Positions 8,977 to 18,194 are shown, numbered from the stretch's first letter. The stretch: DNA of 64,000 nt from Pseudomonas sp. PDM04 (GCF_014851765.1 NZ_JACVAI010000003.1:620001-684000), one strand, 5' to 3'. The notes: a model not told the origin generated them from the letters alone. Program-made: numbers and translations.

Positions 8977-9905
8977 GGGCGGCTTTCTCCTGCAGCCAAC
9001 TGTGTTGCGACCAGCGCTTCATCGATCTGTTCAATACCTAATGAACGAGCCACTTGCGGGTTACTCAAGACTTTGAAGTGATTGGCGTAATGCGTGCGTG
9101 GCCAGGTGGCCGTTGGCCGGTCGAGCAATTCGTCGAGAATGGCCAGCCAGTCGCTCTGGTCGCTGTAGCTGCTGGCCAGGCTGCCGGCCCTGACGAAGCC
9201 GGCGTTCGGGCCGATCAGTGCGGTTTGTCGCGCGTAGCTGCTGAGCAGCAGGTTTTTCGCGGTCCTGGGGTTGTACAGGTCGGGGTCGTCGAGGCCCAGC
9301 AGCACGTCGCTGTTTTTCAGCAGGGCCTGCAACGGGCGGCTGTCATGGGTGTTGTCCCAGCGCTGGGTGACGATATCCAGGTTCAGCGCTTGGGCGGCCT
9401 GACGCAGTTCGTTCAGGAGAAATTCGCTGTGATGGTCGTACAGCACGCCGACCCGCCGGGCTTGAGGCAGCAGGCGGCGGATCAGGTGCAACTGCCGCTG
9501 CGGCGGTGGGTCGCTCCATAGCAGACTCAAGCGTGGCGGTTGCGTTGTTCCCAGTCGCTGACGGGCCTGCAGGCGGCTGATGCGCAGCACCAGCGTCGCC
9601 GGGCCCAGGTCCTCCTGCAGACGCCAGTCGAGGCTCGGCAGGTCCAGCAGGATCAAGCGGGTTCTGCCGGGCAACTGACTCGGCGTCGGCAGACTGGCCA
9701 CCGATTGAAAACGGATGGTGTCATCGGGACGCAGTTCGCCCAAGGCGGTCGCGAAGTCCTGTATGCCGGGGCTGTCGTCGGCGCCGATGAGCAGGATGTC
9801 CTCGGCGCAGGCCGACAGGCTCACCAGCCAACTGGCCAATAGCAGGCAGACCCCGGCCAGCAGGTGGCCAAGGTTTGCCATCTTGCGCGACGCACGCGGG
9901 CCCAT
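8973..9905 (-). CDS. periplasmic substrate-binding-like protein, probable lipoprotein
   Basis: This 310-residue exported protein resembles the ABC_sub_bind family (uncharacterised ABC periplasmic proteins, TrpX/YbbM-like), with two Rossmann-like lobes: [17 protein letters not shown] near the start and [13 protein letters not shown] near residue 150. The signal segment [19 protein letters not shown] ends in LSAC, a good lipobox; a signal peptidase I site just after it is the alternative. No ABC permease or ATPase is nearby. Its ATG follows the receptor stop directly (TAG then ATG) and its stop overlaps the kinase start, so the three are surely one operon. A later ATG at 9881 lacks a ribosome site. 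Confidence 0.75.
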   Translation of the reverse strand: MGPRASRKMANLGHLLAGVCLLLASWLVSLSACAEDILLIGADDSPGIQDFATALGELRPDDTIRFQSVASLPTPSQLPGRTRLILLDLPSLDWRLQEDLGPATLVLRISRLQARQRLGTTQPPRLSLLWSDPPPQRQLHLIRRLLPQARRVGVLYDHHSEFLLNELRQAAQALNLDIVTQRWDNTHDSRPLQALLKNSDVLLGLDDPDLYNPRTAKNLLLSSYARQTALIGPNAGFVRAGSLASSYSDQSDWLAILDELLDRPTATWPRTHYANHFKVLSNPQVARSLGIEQIDEALVATQLAAGESRP

Positions 9906-12029
9906 CTAGAACATCAGCTCCGCGCTGAAGTACATCACTCGGCGCTGGTCATAACGGTTATCGATGAACGTGGTGGGTTGATGATCGAGGCGCTGCTGCA
10001 GCACGCCCGCCAGTTCCAGGCTGGCCTTGCCCAGGCCAATGCGCCTGGCGATGCGCGTATCGACCCGCTCGAAGCGATAACCGTTGAGCGCATCGTCACC
10101 ATAATAGAAGAGCGCACTGTTCCAGCCCTGGCCCCAGTTGCGCAGCCAGCCGGCGGAGCCACTGTTGCGGGCGGTCTGCCGGGCATCCAGCGGATTGCTC
10201 GCCTGGGCATCGACATAGGCGTAGCTCAGGCGCAGCCGGTCGGCGCTGCCCAGGCGCCAGTCGAGCTGGGTTTCTGCCCCGGTAAAACGCGAGCTGTTGG
10301 CATTGCTGGCGATGTACTGGTTGTTGCGCAGGGGTTCGCTGACCATGCCGGTGATTTCGTCGTGGAACGCCTTCACGTCCACGGTCAGCCCCCAATCGGC
10401 GAAAAAGCCGTTATAGCCCACTTCCCTTGAACGCATGCGTTCCTTGTCGAGGTCGCCGGGGCCGCGGGTCCTGACGAAATAACGGGCGCTGCTCTGGCCG
10501 TAGGCAGCGGGTTGCAGGTTGGTGACGCGGTAGCTCCAGTTGACGTTGTTCTCGAACATGTCCGGCGAGCGGATGGCTTGCGAATACACCGCGCGCAATC
10601 CGTGTCGCGGGTTGATCAGGTAGTTGACCGCCATTCGCGGGGTCAACGAACTGCCGGTCAATTGCGTGTCCTCGAACATCGCACCGCCCTGCAACAACCA
10701 GTGCTCGGTCGCCCGCCATTCGAGCTGGCCGAAGACACGCCAGGTTGTGTCATCGAACTTGCCATTGAAGTAGGTCTCGGAATCGGCTAGGTCGTAACGA
10801 TAGTTCATGCCGCTGACCAGCCGCAGGCTGTCGGACAGGCTGAGGGTGTCCTGCAGTTCGAGGTCGTAGCGCGTCTCGCGGATGCTCTGGTCGATGTCGC
10901 CGCACAGGGTCTGGCTGGCGCCGGCGCGCCACTGATCCAGCACTTTATTGGCCAGGGCCTGTTCCGCCGCCGTGCCGGCCGGCGCACCGGGACCCAGGTA
11001 GCGCTCGATATTACGCGCCAGGCGCTCGGTGTAGTTCGGGTCGAGTTGCCAGAGCGAGGTCAGCTCGGGGCTGAACGAAACCTCGGCATCGCAGGCACGC
11101 CATGTCTGCTGGCGATCCCAATGCTGGGCCGAGCCCTGGATGTAAAGGCTGTGCTCAGGGTTGATGTCCAGGTTCCAGCGCAGGGAGCCGGCGTAGTCGT
11201 TGGCGACCACATCGGAATCGTTCCCGGCGGCGGTAATCCCCGAGAACACCGGGCGATAGGTATAAGGTCGTTGATTGCTTCCTTCCTTGGCATTGAGTTG
11301 CCAATCGAGGCTCTGCCGTTCGTCGAGCATCTGGCTGACCGCGAGATTGAAGCGATTGAGACGACGGCTGTCGCGGTAATCGGCGCCGCGCCGATCGGAA
11401 TCGAAGCCGTCGTCCTGCTGGCCGGACAGCGACAGGCGCAAATCCCCGGTGTCCCAATCCACACCCTGGCTGGCATAGAAGTCGTCGATGCCACGCTGGC
11501 CGCGGCTGACCTTGAGTCGCGTGCCGTGGCTGTCGGCCGGGTTGCGGGTGATGACGTTGACCACCGCCATCAGGGCATTGGCGCCATAGCTGACGGTATT
11601 CGGGCCGCGGAAGACTTCGATGCGCTCGATGTCTTCCATGGCCACCGGAATATCGCTCCAGTCCACCGTGGCCAGGCCGGCGCGGTACACCGAGCGGCCG
11701 TCGATCAGCACCTGCAGGCGCCGGGCATCGCTGGCGTTGGTGCCATGGTAATTCACCGTGGGCTGGTTGCCCGTGACATTGCCGACCATCATGCCCGGCA
11801 CCAGGCGCAACAATTCGCTGATGTCACGGGCGCCGCTGCTGGTGATCAGTTCACTGTCGATCACTGTCATGCTGCCGGGCACCGCGGCCGGCGACTGCTT
11901 CAGGCGCGTCGCGGTCAGCACCTGTGGCAGCGGTTCGCTGTCGAGAAACAGGTCGTCGGCCAGCAATGGCGGGCTGAAGATCAACGCCAGAACCAGCGGC
12001 GAACGAGGCGAAGCAGGGCCAAACGACAC
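9906..12029 (-). CDS. TonB-dependent outer-membrane receptor
   Basis: This protein of about 707 residues has an N-terminal plug (about 35-160; DISELLRLVPGMMVG, RVYRAGL-like, IERIEVFRGPNTVSYGANA) and a C-terminal 22-strand barrel ending in MYFSAELMF, with terminal Phe. The start is the GTG at 12029: AAGGA lies 6 bp upstream and it gives a clean signal peptide (SPLVLALIFSPPLLA, cleaved before DD). A TonB-box-like PQVLTATRL follows. It is CirA/vitamin-receptor-like, but no siderophore genes and no clear Fur box are visible, so the ligand is unknown. It leads the operon with the binding protein and hybrid kinase. Confidence 0.9.
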   Translation of the reverse strand: MSFGPASPRSPLVLALIFSPPLLADDLFLDSEPLPQVLTATRLKQSPAAVPGSMTVIDSELITSSGARDISELLRLVPGMMVGNVTGNQPTVNYHGTNASDARRLQVLIDGRSVYRAGLATVDWSDIPVAMEDIERIEVFRGPNTVSYGANALMAVVNVITRNPADSHGTRLKVSRGQRGIDDFYASQGVDWDTGDLRLSLSGQQDDGFDSDRRGADYRDSRRLNRFNLAVSQMLDERQSLDWQLNAKEGSNQRPYTYRPVFSGITAAGNDSDVVANDYAGSLRWNLDINPEHSLYIQGSAQHWDRQQTWRACDAEVSFSPELTSLWQLDPNYTERLARNIERYLGPGAPAGTAAEQALANKVLDQWRAGASQTLCGDIDQSIRETRYDLELQDTLSLSDSLRLVSGMNYRYDLADSETYFNGKFDDTTWRVFGQLEWRATEHWLLQGGAMFEDTQLTGSSLTPRMAVNYLINPRHGLRAVYSQAIRSPDMFENNVNWSYRVTNLQPAAYGQSSARYFVRTRGPGDLDKERMRSREVGYNGFFADWGLTVDVKAFHDEITGMVSEPLRNNQYIASNANSSRFTGAETQLDWRLGSADRLRLSYAYVDAQASNPLDARQTARNSGSAGWLRNWGQGWNSALFYYGDDALNGYRFERVDTRIARRIGLGKASLELAGVLQQRLDHQPTTFIDNRYDQRRVMYFSAELMF

Positions 12030-12182
12030 GACACATCCTTGATAGCGAATCACTGGCGCGCATGTTAACCGAGCCGATCGGCTTTTTCAGTCACGATGAC
12101 CGCATTTTCCTCGCAATAAGTGATCTTCTTCTGACAAGAGCCGGTAATTGATGCGGGGGCTGTCCGTCACTGGGCCGCTCCG

Positions 12183-12188
12183 TATAAT
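12183..12188 (+). promoter_or_regulatory. -10 element of the gpsA promoter
   Basis: A perfect TATAAT lies 38 bp before the gpsA ATG. No recognisable -35 is found at 16-18 bp spacing, so activity may be weak or activator-dependent. Confidence 0.5.
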
Positions 12189-12225
12189 GCCGGCATCGCC
12201 ACTGGTATGGATTAACGGATTGCAT

Positions 12226-13251
12226 ATGACTGAACAGCGCCCGATTGCGGTTCTGGGAGGCGGAAGTTTTGGTACCGCCGTGGCTAACCTGTTGGCCGAA
12301 AACGGGCATCAGGTCCGCTTGTGGATGCGTGACCCCGAACAGGCCGAGGCCATTCGAGTCAATCGCGAGAACCCGCGCTACCTCAAGGGCATCAAGGTGC
12401 TGGCGGCCGTAGACCCGACCACGGACCTGCTGGCAACGCTCGACGCGTGCGAGCTGTGTTTCGTTGCGTTGCCGTCCAGTGCGTTGCGTTCGGTGCTCGC
12501 GCCCCATGCGCAACGCCTGAGCGGCAAGATGCTGGTGAGCCTGACCAAAGGCATCGAAGCCCACACATTCAAGCTGATGAGCGAGATCCTCGAAGAGATC
12601 GCGCCGCAGTCACGCATCGGCGTCTTGTCCGGGCCGAACCTGGCCCGTGAAGTTGCCGAGCATGCGTTGACCGCCACGGTGGTCGCCAGTGAAGACGAAG
12701 AACTCTGCCAGCAGGTCCAGGCCGCCTTGCACGGTCGCACCTTTCGCGTGTACGCCAGCGCCGACCGGTTCGGCGTGGAGTTGGGCGGGGCGCTGAAAAA
12801 CGTCTATGCGATCATCGCCGGCATGGCGGTGGCGCTGGGCATGGGCGAAAACACCAAGAGCATGCTGATCACCCGTGCTCTGGCGGAAATGACCCGTTTC
12901 GCGGTGAATCAGGGGGCCAACCCGATGACGTTCCTCGGGCTGGCGGGCGTGGGTGACCTGATCGTGACCTGCTCTTCACCCAAGAGCCGTAACTATCAGG
13001 TCGGGTTTGCCCTCGGACAGGGCTTGAGCCTGGACGAAGCGGTGACGCGCCTGGGCGAAGTTGCCGAGGGGGTGAACACCCTGAAAGTGCTCAAGGCCAA
13101 GGCCCAGGAAGTCGGTGTGTACATGCCGCTGGTCGCCGGACTGCACGCAATCCTGTTCGAAGGGCGCACGCTCAACCAGGTGATTGAACTGCTGATGCGT
13201 GGCGAACCGAAGACCGACGTAGATTTCATTTCCACCAGTGGTTTCAACTGA
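12226..13251 (+). CDS. gpsA: glycerol-3-phosphate dehydrogenase [NAD(P)+]
   Basis: GpsA reduces dihydroxyacetone phosphate to sn-glycerol-3-phosphate, the backbone of phospholipids. The 341-residue protein opens with the nucleotide-binding motif [20 protein letters not shown]; other family blocks are [30 protein letters not shown] (catalytic Lys) and [14 protein letters not shown]. The ATG at 12226 starts exactly at [13 protein letters not shown]; a longer in-frame extension upstream overlaps the promoter -10 and is rejected. DUF4389 and sixA genes follow closely on the same strand. Confidence 0.97.
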   Translation: MTEQRPIAVLGGGSFGTAVANLLAENGHQVRLWMRDPEQAEAIRVNRENPRYLKGIKVLAAVDPTTDLLATLDACELCFVALPSSALRSVLAPHAQRLSGKMLVSLTKGIEAHTFKLMSEILEEIAPQSRIGVLSGPNLAREVAEHALTATVVASEDEELCQQVQAALHGRTFRVYASADRFGVELGGALKNVYAIIAGMAVALGMGENTKSMLITRALAEMTRFAVNQGANPMTFLGLAGVGDLIVTCSSPKSRNYQVGFALGQGLSLDEAVTRLGEVAEGVNTLKVLKAKAQEVGVYMPLVAGLHAILFEGRTLNQVIELLMRGEPKTDVDFISTSGFN

Positions 13252-13277
13252 TCACGTTTCAGACAAGGGCATTGCAC

Positions 13278-13625
13278 ATGAACGATCCGAAAGTAGAAGC
13301 CAAGTACGAATCCATCCTGCTGCGGGTGTTGTGGATGATCGTCTTCCTGCTGGTCTGGCAGGTGGCGCAGTTCATCCTCGGCGCCGTGGTGCTGGTGCAA
13401 CTGGTCTATCGATTGTTCTATGGCGCCCCGAACGCCAGCCTGATGAATATCGGCGACAGCCTGAGCCAGTTCCTGGCCCAGATCGGTCGTTTCGGCACGT
13501 TTCACAGCGACCAGAAGCCCTGGCCGTTCGCCGACTGGCCGGCGCCGCGTACGCCGGAGGGTGAAGCACCGCACACCGTGGCGCCTGCACCGCATCCGGT
13601 CCGAGATGAGGAACCCAAGCTATGA
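13278..13625 (+). CDS. DUF4389 domain membrane protein
   Basis: This 115-residue protein of unknown function has one long or two short hydrophobic segments at about 15-50 (LLRVLWMIVFLLVWQVAQF, then GAVVLVQLVYRLFYG). A region of about 30 soluble residues and a proline-rich tail follow (PAPRTPEGEAPHT). It matches the DUF4389 family, typically encoded beside gpsA and sixA in Pseudomonas. Its stop overlaps the sixA start by 4 bp (ATGA), so the two are translationally coupled. A TTG six bases upstream is a less likely start. Confidence 0.82.
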   Translation: MNDPKVEAKYESILLRVLWMIVFLLVWQVAQFILGAVVLVQLVYRLFYGAPNASLMNIGDSLSQFLAQIGRFGTFHSDQKPWPFADWPAPRTPEGEAPHTVAPAPHPVRDEEPKL

Positions 13626-14077
13626 AACTCTGGGTATTGCGTCACGGTGAAGCCGAACCCTACGGCAGTCGTCCAGACTCGGAACGGGCGTTGACAGCCC
13701 ACGGTCGAGAGGAAGTGTTGCGTTCGGCTGCCGAGTTGATGGGCACACCGATCACGGCCATCTACGCCAGCCCTTACCTGCGCGCACAACAAACCGCCGA
13801 GATCGTGAGGACGGCCCTGGGCTTCGCTCCGGACATTCGCACCGTCGAATGGCTGACCCCCGACAACCGCCCGCAAGCGGTGGCCGAGCAGTTGGTGTCG
13901 GTCGACAACGCGCTGCTGGTCAGCCACAACCCGCTGGTGGGTAACCTGCTGGGCTACCTGCAAAACGGTCATGTGCAGGACCCCGAAACGGTCAAGACCG
14001 CGGGCCTGGCCGAGCTGGAGGGCGACTTGCCGCTGGCCGGAGCGATGAAGCTCAACGGGATCAAGCACCCAGGCTGA
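13622..14077 (+). CDS. sixA: phosphohistidine phosphatase SixA
   Basis: SixA is a small histidine-phosphatase-fold enzyme of 151 residues. The catalytic RHG motif is at 7-9 (LWVLRHGEAE); the second conserved arginine lies in ASPYLRAQQTAEI and the second histidine in VSHNPLVGNLLG. In E. coli SixA removes phosphate from histidine of phosphotransfer proteins (ArcB Hpt, PTS-Ntr NPr). The target in Pseudomonas is not known from sequence. It is the last gene of the gpsA-DUF4389-sixA run. Confidence 0.92.
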   Translation: MKLWVLRHGEAEPYGSRPDSERALTAHGREEVLRSAAELMGTPITAIYASPYLRAQQTAEIVRTALGFAPDIRTVEWLTPDNRPQAVAEQLVSVDNALLVSHNPLVGNLLGYLQNGHVQDPETVKTAGLAELEGDLPLAGAMKLNGIKHPG

Positions 14078-14094
14078 AAAGACCCGACCCCTGT

Positions 14095-14118
14095 TGGGGC
14101 GAGCAGGCTCGTTCCCAC
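14095..14118. repeat. single REP-like palindrome
   Basis: The sequence GGCGAGCAGGCTCGTTCCCAC shares its core with the other REP elements in the window but lacks a mirrored partner. It lies between sixA and the acyl-CoA synthetase gene. Confidence 0.5.
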
Positions 14119-14157
14119 GAAGGGCCCGTCGGGATGTGTATCTTTATGTGAAATAGT

Positions 14158-14179
14158 CAACCAAGCAACCGCTTGGTTG
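14158..14179. promoter_or_regulatory. perfect 9-bp inverted repeat, probable repressor operator
   Basis: CAACCAAGC, spacer AACC, GCTTGGTTG: a perfect palindrome with a 4-bp spacer, 44 bp before the acyl-CoA synthetase ATG. The form suits a TetR-family dimer, and many fatty-acid and acyl-CoA genes in Pseudomonas are controlled by such repressors. No T tract follows, so it is not a terminator. The regulator is not encoded nearby. Confidence 0.5.
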
Positions 14180-14222
14180 GCTACGCTTGCTCCAGACCAA
14201 AAAAAACAAAGGAGCGATTCGC

Positions 14223-15890
14223 ATGTCTGCTGCTTTCCGTTTGCCGCTGGACGTCTTCTACGAGCGTGAAGCCCGCCATCCCCGTCAGCGCTACCTGGTT
14301 CAGCCGGTGGGCGGCGGTCAGGTGCAGACCCTGACCTGGGAAGACGTCGGCCATCAGGCCCGTTGCGCCGCGCACTGGCTGCGGGCACGCGAATTGCCGC
14401 AGGGCAGCCACATCGCCCTGATATCGAAAAACTGCGCGCACTGGATCATCGCCGACCTGGCAATCTGGATGGCCGGACACGTGTCGGTGCCGTTGTACCC
14501 CAACCTCACCGCCGACTCCGTGGCACAAGTGCTGCAACATTCCGAAGCGGCACTGGTGTTCATCGGCAAGCTCGATGACTGGCCCGGCATGTCCCGTGGG
14601 GTCAGCGCCGACCTGCCTACCATCAGCCTGCCGCTGCATCCGCCGGGCACCTTCGATTTCAGCTGGGCCGACCTGCAGGCCAGCTCCCCGATCCAGGACA
14701 ATCCGACGCCCGCCGCCGATCAATTGGCAACCATCATTTACACCTCTGGCACCACGGGTTTGCCCAAGGGCGTGATGCACACCTTTGGCAACCTGGGTTT
14801 CGCCACCAGTCGCGGTACGGAGTTGTTCGGCCTCAACGAGGCCGATCGGCTGCTGTCGTACCTGCCGCTGTGCCACGTTGCCGAACGCATGTTCGTCGAA
14901 CTGGCCTCGATCTATACCGGGCAAACGGTATTTTTTGCCGAGAGTCTCGACACCTTCCTCACCGATATGCAGCGTGCGCGGCCCACGGCGTTGTTCGGCG
15001 TGCCGCGCATCTGGACCAAGTTCCAGATGGGGGTGTACGGCAAGATCCCGGCCAAGCGCCTGGATTTCCTGCTCGGGTTGCCCTTCATTGGCAAGCGGGT
15101 CGGGCACAAGGTGCTCGCCGGGCTGGGGCTGGATGCGTTGCGGGTGGCCCTGTCGGGCGCCGCCCCGGTGCCGCAGACCTTGCTGTTGTGGTATCGCAAG
15201 CTCGGGCTGGACGTGCTGGAGGTGTACGGCATGACCGAAAGCTGCGGTTATTCCCATATCGGTCGGCCCGGCGAGCACAAGAGCGGCTGGATCGGCAAGC
15301 CTTGCCCGGAAGTGGAAGTGCGGATCGCCGAATCGGGCGAGGTCCTGGTGCGCAGCGGCGCGACCATGCTCGGCTATTTCAAGGAGCCGGAGAAAACCGC
15401 CGACACCCTCACCGAGGACGGTTTCCTGCGCACCGGGGACAAGGGCGAGCAGGACGCCGAGGGCAACCTGCGTCTGACCGGGCGGCTGAAGGAAATCTTC
15501 AAGACCAGCAAAGGCAAATACGTGGCTCCGGCTCCGATTGAAAACCGTCTGGCCGTGCATTCGCGGATCGAGCAGGTGTGTGTGGTCGGTGACGGTTTGA
15601 TCGCCCCCATGGGGTTGTGCGTGCTGTCGGCGGTCGGGCAACAGGACGCCGGCGGCACCGCGCGTGCCGGTCTGCATTCGAGCCTGGAAAAGCTGCTGGA
15701 GGAGGTCAATGCGGCCCTCGACAAACATGAGCGTCTGCGCCGGCTGGTGGTGGTCAAGGACAGCTGGGCCGTGGAAAACGGTTTCCTGACGCCGACTCTG
15801 AAGATCAAGCGCAACGTGATCGAAGCGGCTTACGGGGCGCGGTTCGAAGAATGGAGTGAGCACAGCGACGCGGTGCTGTGGCAGGATTGA
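14223..15890 (+). CDS. long-chain acyl-CoA synthetase (AMP-binding enzyme)
   Basis: This 555-residue adenylate-forming enzyme would activate a fatty or related acid with ATP and CoA. The AMP-binding signature is IIYTSGTTGLPKG (about 175-190). The A5 motif is VYGMTESCGYSHIG, A7/A8 are RTGDKGEQDAEGNLRLTGR followed by KEIFKTSKGKYVAP, and the catalytic Lys region near the C-terminus is LTPTLKIKRNV. It belongs to the FadD15-like long-chain clade rather than the acetyl-CoA or short-chain clades. The ATG at 14223 has GGAG 7-10 bp upstream. A thioesterase follows after 32 bp, and a palindromic operator lies upstream. Confidence 0.9.
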   Translation: MSAAFRLPLDVFYEREARHPRQRYLVQPVGGGQVQTLTWEDVGHQARCAAHWLRARELPQGSHIALISKNCAHWIIADLAIWMAGHVSVPLYPNLTADSVAQVLQHSEAALVFIGKLDDWPGMSRGVSADLPTISLPLHPPGTFDFSWADLQASSPIQDNPTPAADQLATIIYTSGTTGLPKGVMHTFGNLGFATSRGTELFGLNEADRLLSYLPLCHVAERMFVELASIYTGQTVFFAESLDTFLTDMQRARPTALFGVPRIWTKFQMGVYGKIPAKRLDFLLGLPFIGKRVGHKVLAGLGLDALRVALSGAAPVPQTLLLWYRKLGLDVLEVYGMTESCGYSHIGRPGEHKSGWIGKPCPEVEVRIAESGEVLVRSGATMLGYFKEPEKTADTLTEDGFLRTGDKGEQDAEGNLRLTGRLKEIFKTSKGKYVAPAPIENRLAVHSRIEQVCVVGDGLIAPMGLCVLSAVGQQDAGGTARAGLHSSLEKLLEEVNAALDKHERLRRLVVVKDSWAVENGFLTPTLKIKRNVIEAAYGARFEEWSEHSDAVLWQD

Positions 15891-15922
15891 GTCACGAACA
15901 AAACCCATAAAGGATGTCAGCA

Positions 15923-16366
15923 ATGAGTTTGTGGCGTACCACTCCGAACATCGAGCAGTTGAACGCGATTCAGAAAAACACCATTGGCGAAGTGCTGGAT
16001 ATCCGCTTCGAAGCCTTCGACGAAGAGTCCCTGACCGCCAGCATGGTGATCGACCACCGCACGCATCAGCCTTACGGACTGCTGCACGGCGGCGCCTCGG
16101 TGGTGCTGGCCGAGTCCGTCGGCTCCATGGCCAGTTACCTGTGCATCGACGCGAGCAAGTTCTACTGCGTAGGCCTGGAAATCAACGCCAACCATTTGCG
16201 CGGACTGCGCAGTGGGCGGGTCACCGCAGTGGCCAGGGCCATCCACATCGGACGCACCACCCATGTCTGGGATATCCGCCTGACCAGTGACGAGGGCAAA
16301 GCCAGTTGCGTGTCGCGCCTGACCATGGCGGTGGTGCCACTGGGCGAGACACCGCCCGTGCGCTGA
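15923..16366 (+). CDS. hotdog-fold acyl-CoA thioesterase (YdiI/PaaI type)
   Basis: This 147-residue single hotdog protein closely resembles E. coli YdiI (MenI). The shared motifs are QPYGLLHGGASVVLAESVGS, carrying the catalytic acidic residue and HGG loop, then GLEINANHLRG, GRTTHVWDIRL and a C-terminal SRLTMAVV. It would hydrolyse acyl-CoA thioesters. The ATG at 15923 is chosen because AAGGA lies 8 bp upstream; the in-frame ATG at 15914 overlaps that site. The neighbouring acyl-CoA synthetase suggests a shared substrate pool, but the physiological ester is unknown. Confidence 0.9.
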   Translation: MSLWRTTPNIEQLNAIQKNTIGEVLDIRFEAFDEESLTASMVIDHRTHQPYGLLHGGASVVLAESVGSMASYLCIDASKFYCVGLEINANHLRGLRSGRVTAVARAIHIGRTTHVWDIRLTSDEGKASCVSRLTMAVVPLGETPPVR

Positions 16367-16486
16367 TGGCGCAAGCCGGGTTATGCGTCTGACCGGACTG
16401 TCATCATTCCTGGCCGTTACGGTCATTGCTGGCGGGCGCCGTCTTGCGGACAATCAACGCCTGTCCTCGCTTATGGATTTGCCGGT

Positions 16487-17293
16487 ATGTCGCAGCAGAT
16501 ATTTTTCGCCCACGCCAATGGTTTCCCCTCGGGAACCTACGGCAAGTTGTTCGCGGCGTTGGCGCCCGAGTACCAGGTCGCCCATTTGCAGCAGCATGCC
16601 CATGACCCGCGTTTCCCGGCGGATGACAACTGGCACAACCTGGTGGATGAACTCATCCACCACCTCGAGCAGCAGGCGCAGCCGGTGTGGGGCGTCGGCC
16701 ATTCGCTGGGGGGCGTGCTGCATTTGCATGCCGCGTTGCGTTGTCCCGAACTGTACCGAGGCGTGGTGATGCTCGATTCGCCGGTGCTGACCCGCGCCGA
16801 TCGGTGGGTGATCCGGGCCGCCAAGCGGTTCGGCTTCATCGACCGGCTGACGCCGGCGGGGCGCACGTTGGGGCGGCGCGAAGAATTTGCCGACCTCGAA
16901 AGTGCCCGTCGTTACTTCGCCGGCAAAACCCTGTTTCGCGGTTTCGATCCGGAATGCTTCGACGCTTACCTGCAGCACGGTCTGCACAGGGTGGGTGACA
17001 AGCTGCGCCTGCGTTTCGATCCCGCCACGGAAATCAGCATCTACCGGGGTGTGCCCCATACGAGCCCCGGCCAGGCACGCCACCTGAAAGTGCCGCTGGC
17101 CGTGGTCCGTGGTCGCGACAGCCGCGTGGTGATGCGTCATCACGCCAGCTCTGTTCGACGCCTGCCGCTGGGTGAGTCCCTGAGCATGCCGGGTGGGCAC
17201 ATGTTTCCCCTCGAGCGCCCGCAGGACACCGCCACGCTGCTGAAGAACCTGTTCAGCCGCTGGGACGGTCGTCAGCAGCAGGACTGCGCATGA
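16487..17293 (+). CDS. alpha/beta hydrolase
   Basis: This 268-residue alpha/beta hydrolase begins IFFAHANGFPSGTYGKLFAAL, where the HANG motif forms the oxyanion region. The nucleophile serine lies in WGVGHSLGGVLHLHA (about 69) and the late histidine in MPGGHMFPLERP (about 242). No signal peptide is present, so it is cytosolic. The substrate is unknown. The next gene, also an alpha/beta hydrolase, overlaps it by 4 bp (ATGA), so both belong to one operon, possibly with the synthetase and thioesterase upstream. Confidence 0.88.
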   Translation: MSQQIFFAHANGFPSGTYGKLFAALAPEYQVAHLQQHAHDPRFPADDNWHNLVDELIHHLEQQAQPVWGVGHSLGGVLHLHAALRCPELYRGVVMLDSPVLTRADRWVIRAAKRFGFIDRLTPAGRTLGRREEFADLESARRYFAGKTLFRGFDPECFDAYLQHGLHRVGDKLRLRFDPATEISIYRGVPHTSPGQARHLKVPLAVVRGRDSRVVMRHHASSVRRLPLGESLSMPGGHMFPLERPQDTATLLKNLFSRWDGRQQQDCA

Positions 17294-18144
17294 GTCCGAT
17301 CGTCGAGGAGGTTCGCCTGAGCCTGCCGCACATCGAGCTGGCGGCGCACCTGTTCGGCCCCGAAGACGGGTTGCCAGTCATCGCCTTGCATGGCTGGCTG
17401 GACAACGCCAACAGCTTTGCGCGCCTGGCGCCGAAACTCAAAGGGCTGCGCATCATCGCACTGGACATGGCCGGCCATGGCCACTCCGGGCATCGGCCGA
17501 CGGGGTCCGGCTACGCCATGTGGGACTATGCCCATGACGTGCTGCAAGTTGCCGAACAGCTTGGGCTCAGGCGCTTTGCCCTGATGGGGCACTCCATGGG
17601 CGCGATCGCGGCGCTGATCATCGCCGGCTCCTTGCCGGAGCGCGTAAGCCATCTGGCCCTGATCGACGGCGTCATTCCTCCGACCGACAAGGGCGAAAAC
17701 GCCGCCGAGCGCATGGGCATGGCCCTGCAGGCACAGTTGGATCTGCGGGAGAAACGCAAGCCGGTCTATACCACCCTCGACCGCGCCATCGAGGCCCGCA
17801 TGAAGGGTCTGGTGGCGGTCAGTCGCGAAGCCGCCGAGCTGCTCGCCCAGCGTGGCCTGGTGCCGGTGCCGGGCGGCTACACCTGGCGCACCGATAGCCG
17901 TCTGACGCTGCCATCGCCACTGCGCCTGACCACCGAACAGGCCATGGCCTTTGTCCAGCGGGTCAGTTGTCCTGCGCGCCTGGTGGTCGCGGCCGACGGC
18001 ATGCTGGCCAAGCATCCGGAGTTGCTGGAGCGTCTACCCTTCAGTCGTGAGCAGTTGCCAGGCGGCCATCATTTGCACCTGAACGATGAGCTCGGCGCCG
18101 ATCTTGTCGCAGACTGTTTCAATCGGTTCTTCGCCATGCCTTGA
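17290..18144 (+). CDS. alpha/beta hydrolase, second of a pair
   Basis: This 284-residue protein carries ALHGWLDNANSFARLAPKL (oxyanion HGW), the nucleophile elbow FALMGHSMGAIAALI, and a C-terminal LPGGHHLHLND with the catalytic histidine. It resembles soluble esterase and MHPC-type hydrolases; the substrate is unknown. It is translationally coupled to the previous hydrolase. The pair differ clearly in sequence, so this is not a recent duplication. Confidence 0.88.
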   Translation: MSPIVEEVRLSLPHIELAAHLFGPEDGLPVIALHGWLDNANSFARLAPKLKGLRIIALDMAGHGHSGHRPTGSGYAMWDYAHDVLQVAEQLGLRRFALMGHSMGAIAALIIAGSLPERVSHLALIDGVIPPTDKGENAAERMGMALQAQLDLREKRKPVYTTLDRAIEARMKGLVAVSREAAELLAQRGLVPVPGGYTWRTDSRLTLPSPLRLTTEQAMAFVQRVSCPARLVVAADGMLAKHPELLERLPFSREQLPGGHHLHLNDELGADLVADCFNRFFAMP

Positions 18145-18194
18145 CTTGCGCCGGTCAACTGTCGAGGCTGGGCGGGTTGAAAGGGAGACAACCA

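Noticed and set aside
7057..9081. A 674-codon plus-strand frame opposite the hybrid kinase
   Set aside because: The minus-strand kinase has all family motifs; the plus frame has none.
12030..12182. Fur box upstream of the TonB-dependent receptor
   Set aside because: No match to the GATAAT repeat pattern was found, so iron control is not claimed.
14181..15923. A 580-codon minus-strand frame opposite the acyl-CoA synthetase
   Set aside because: The plus-strand enzyme motifs are unambiguous; the minus frame is a high-GC shadow.
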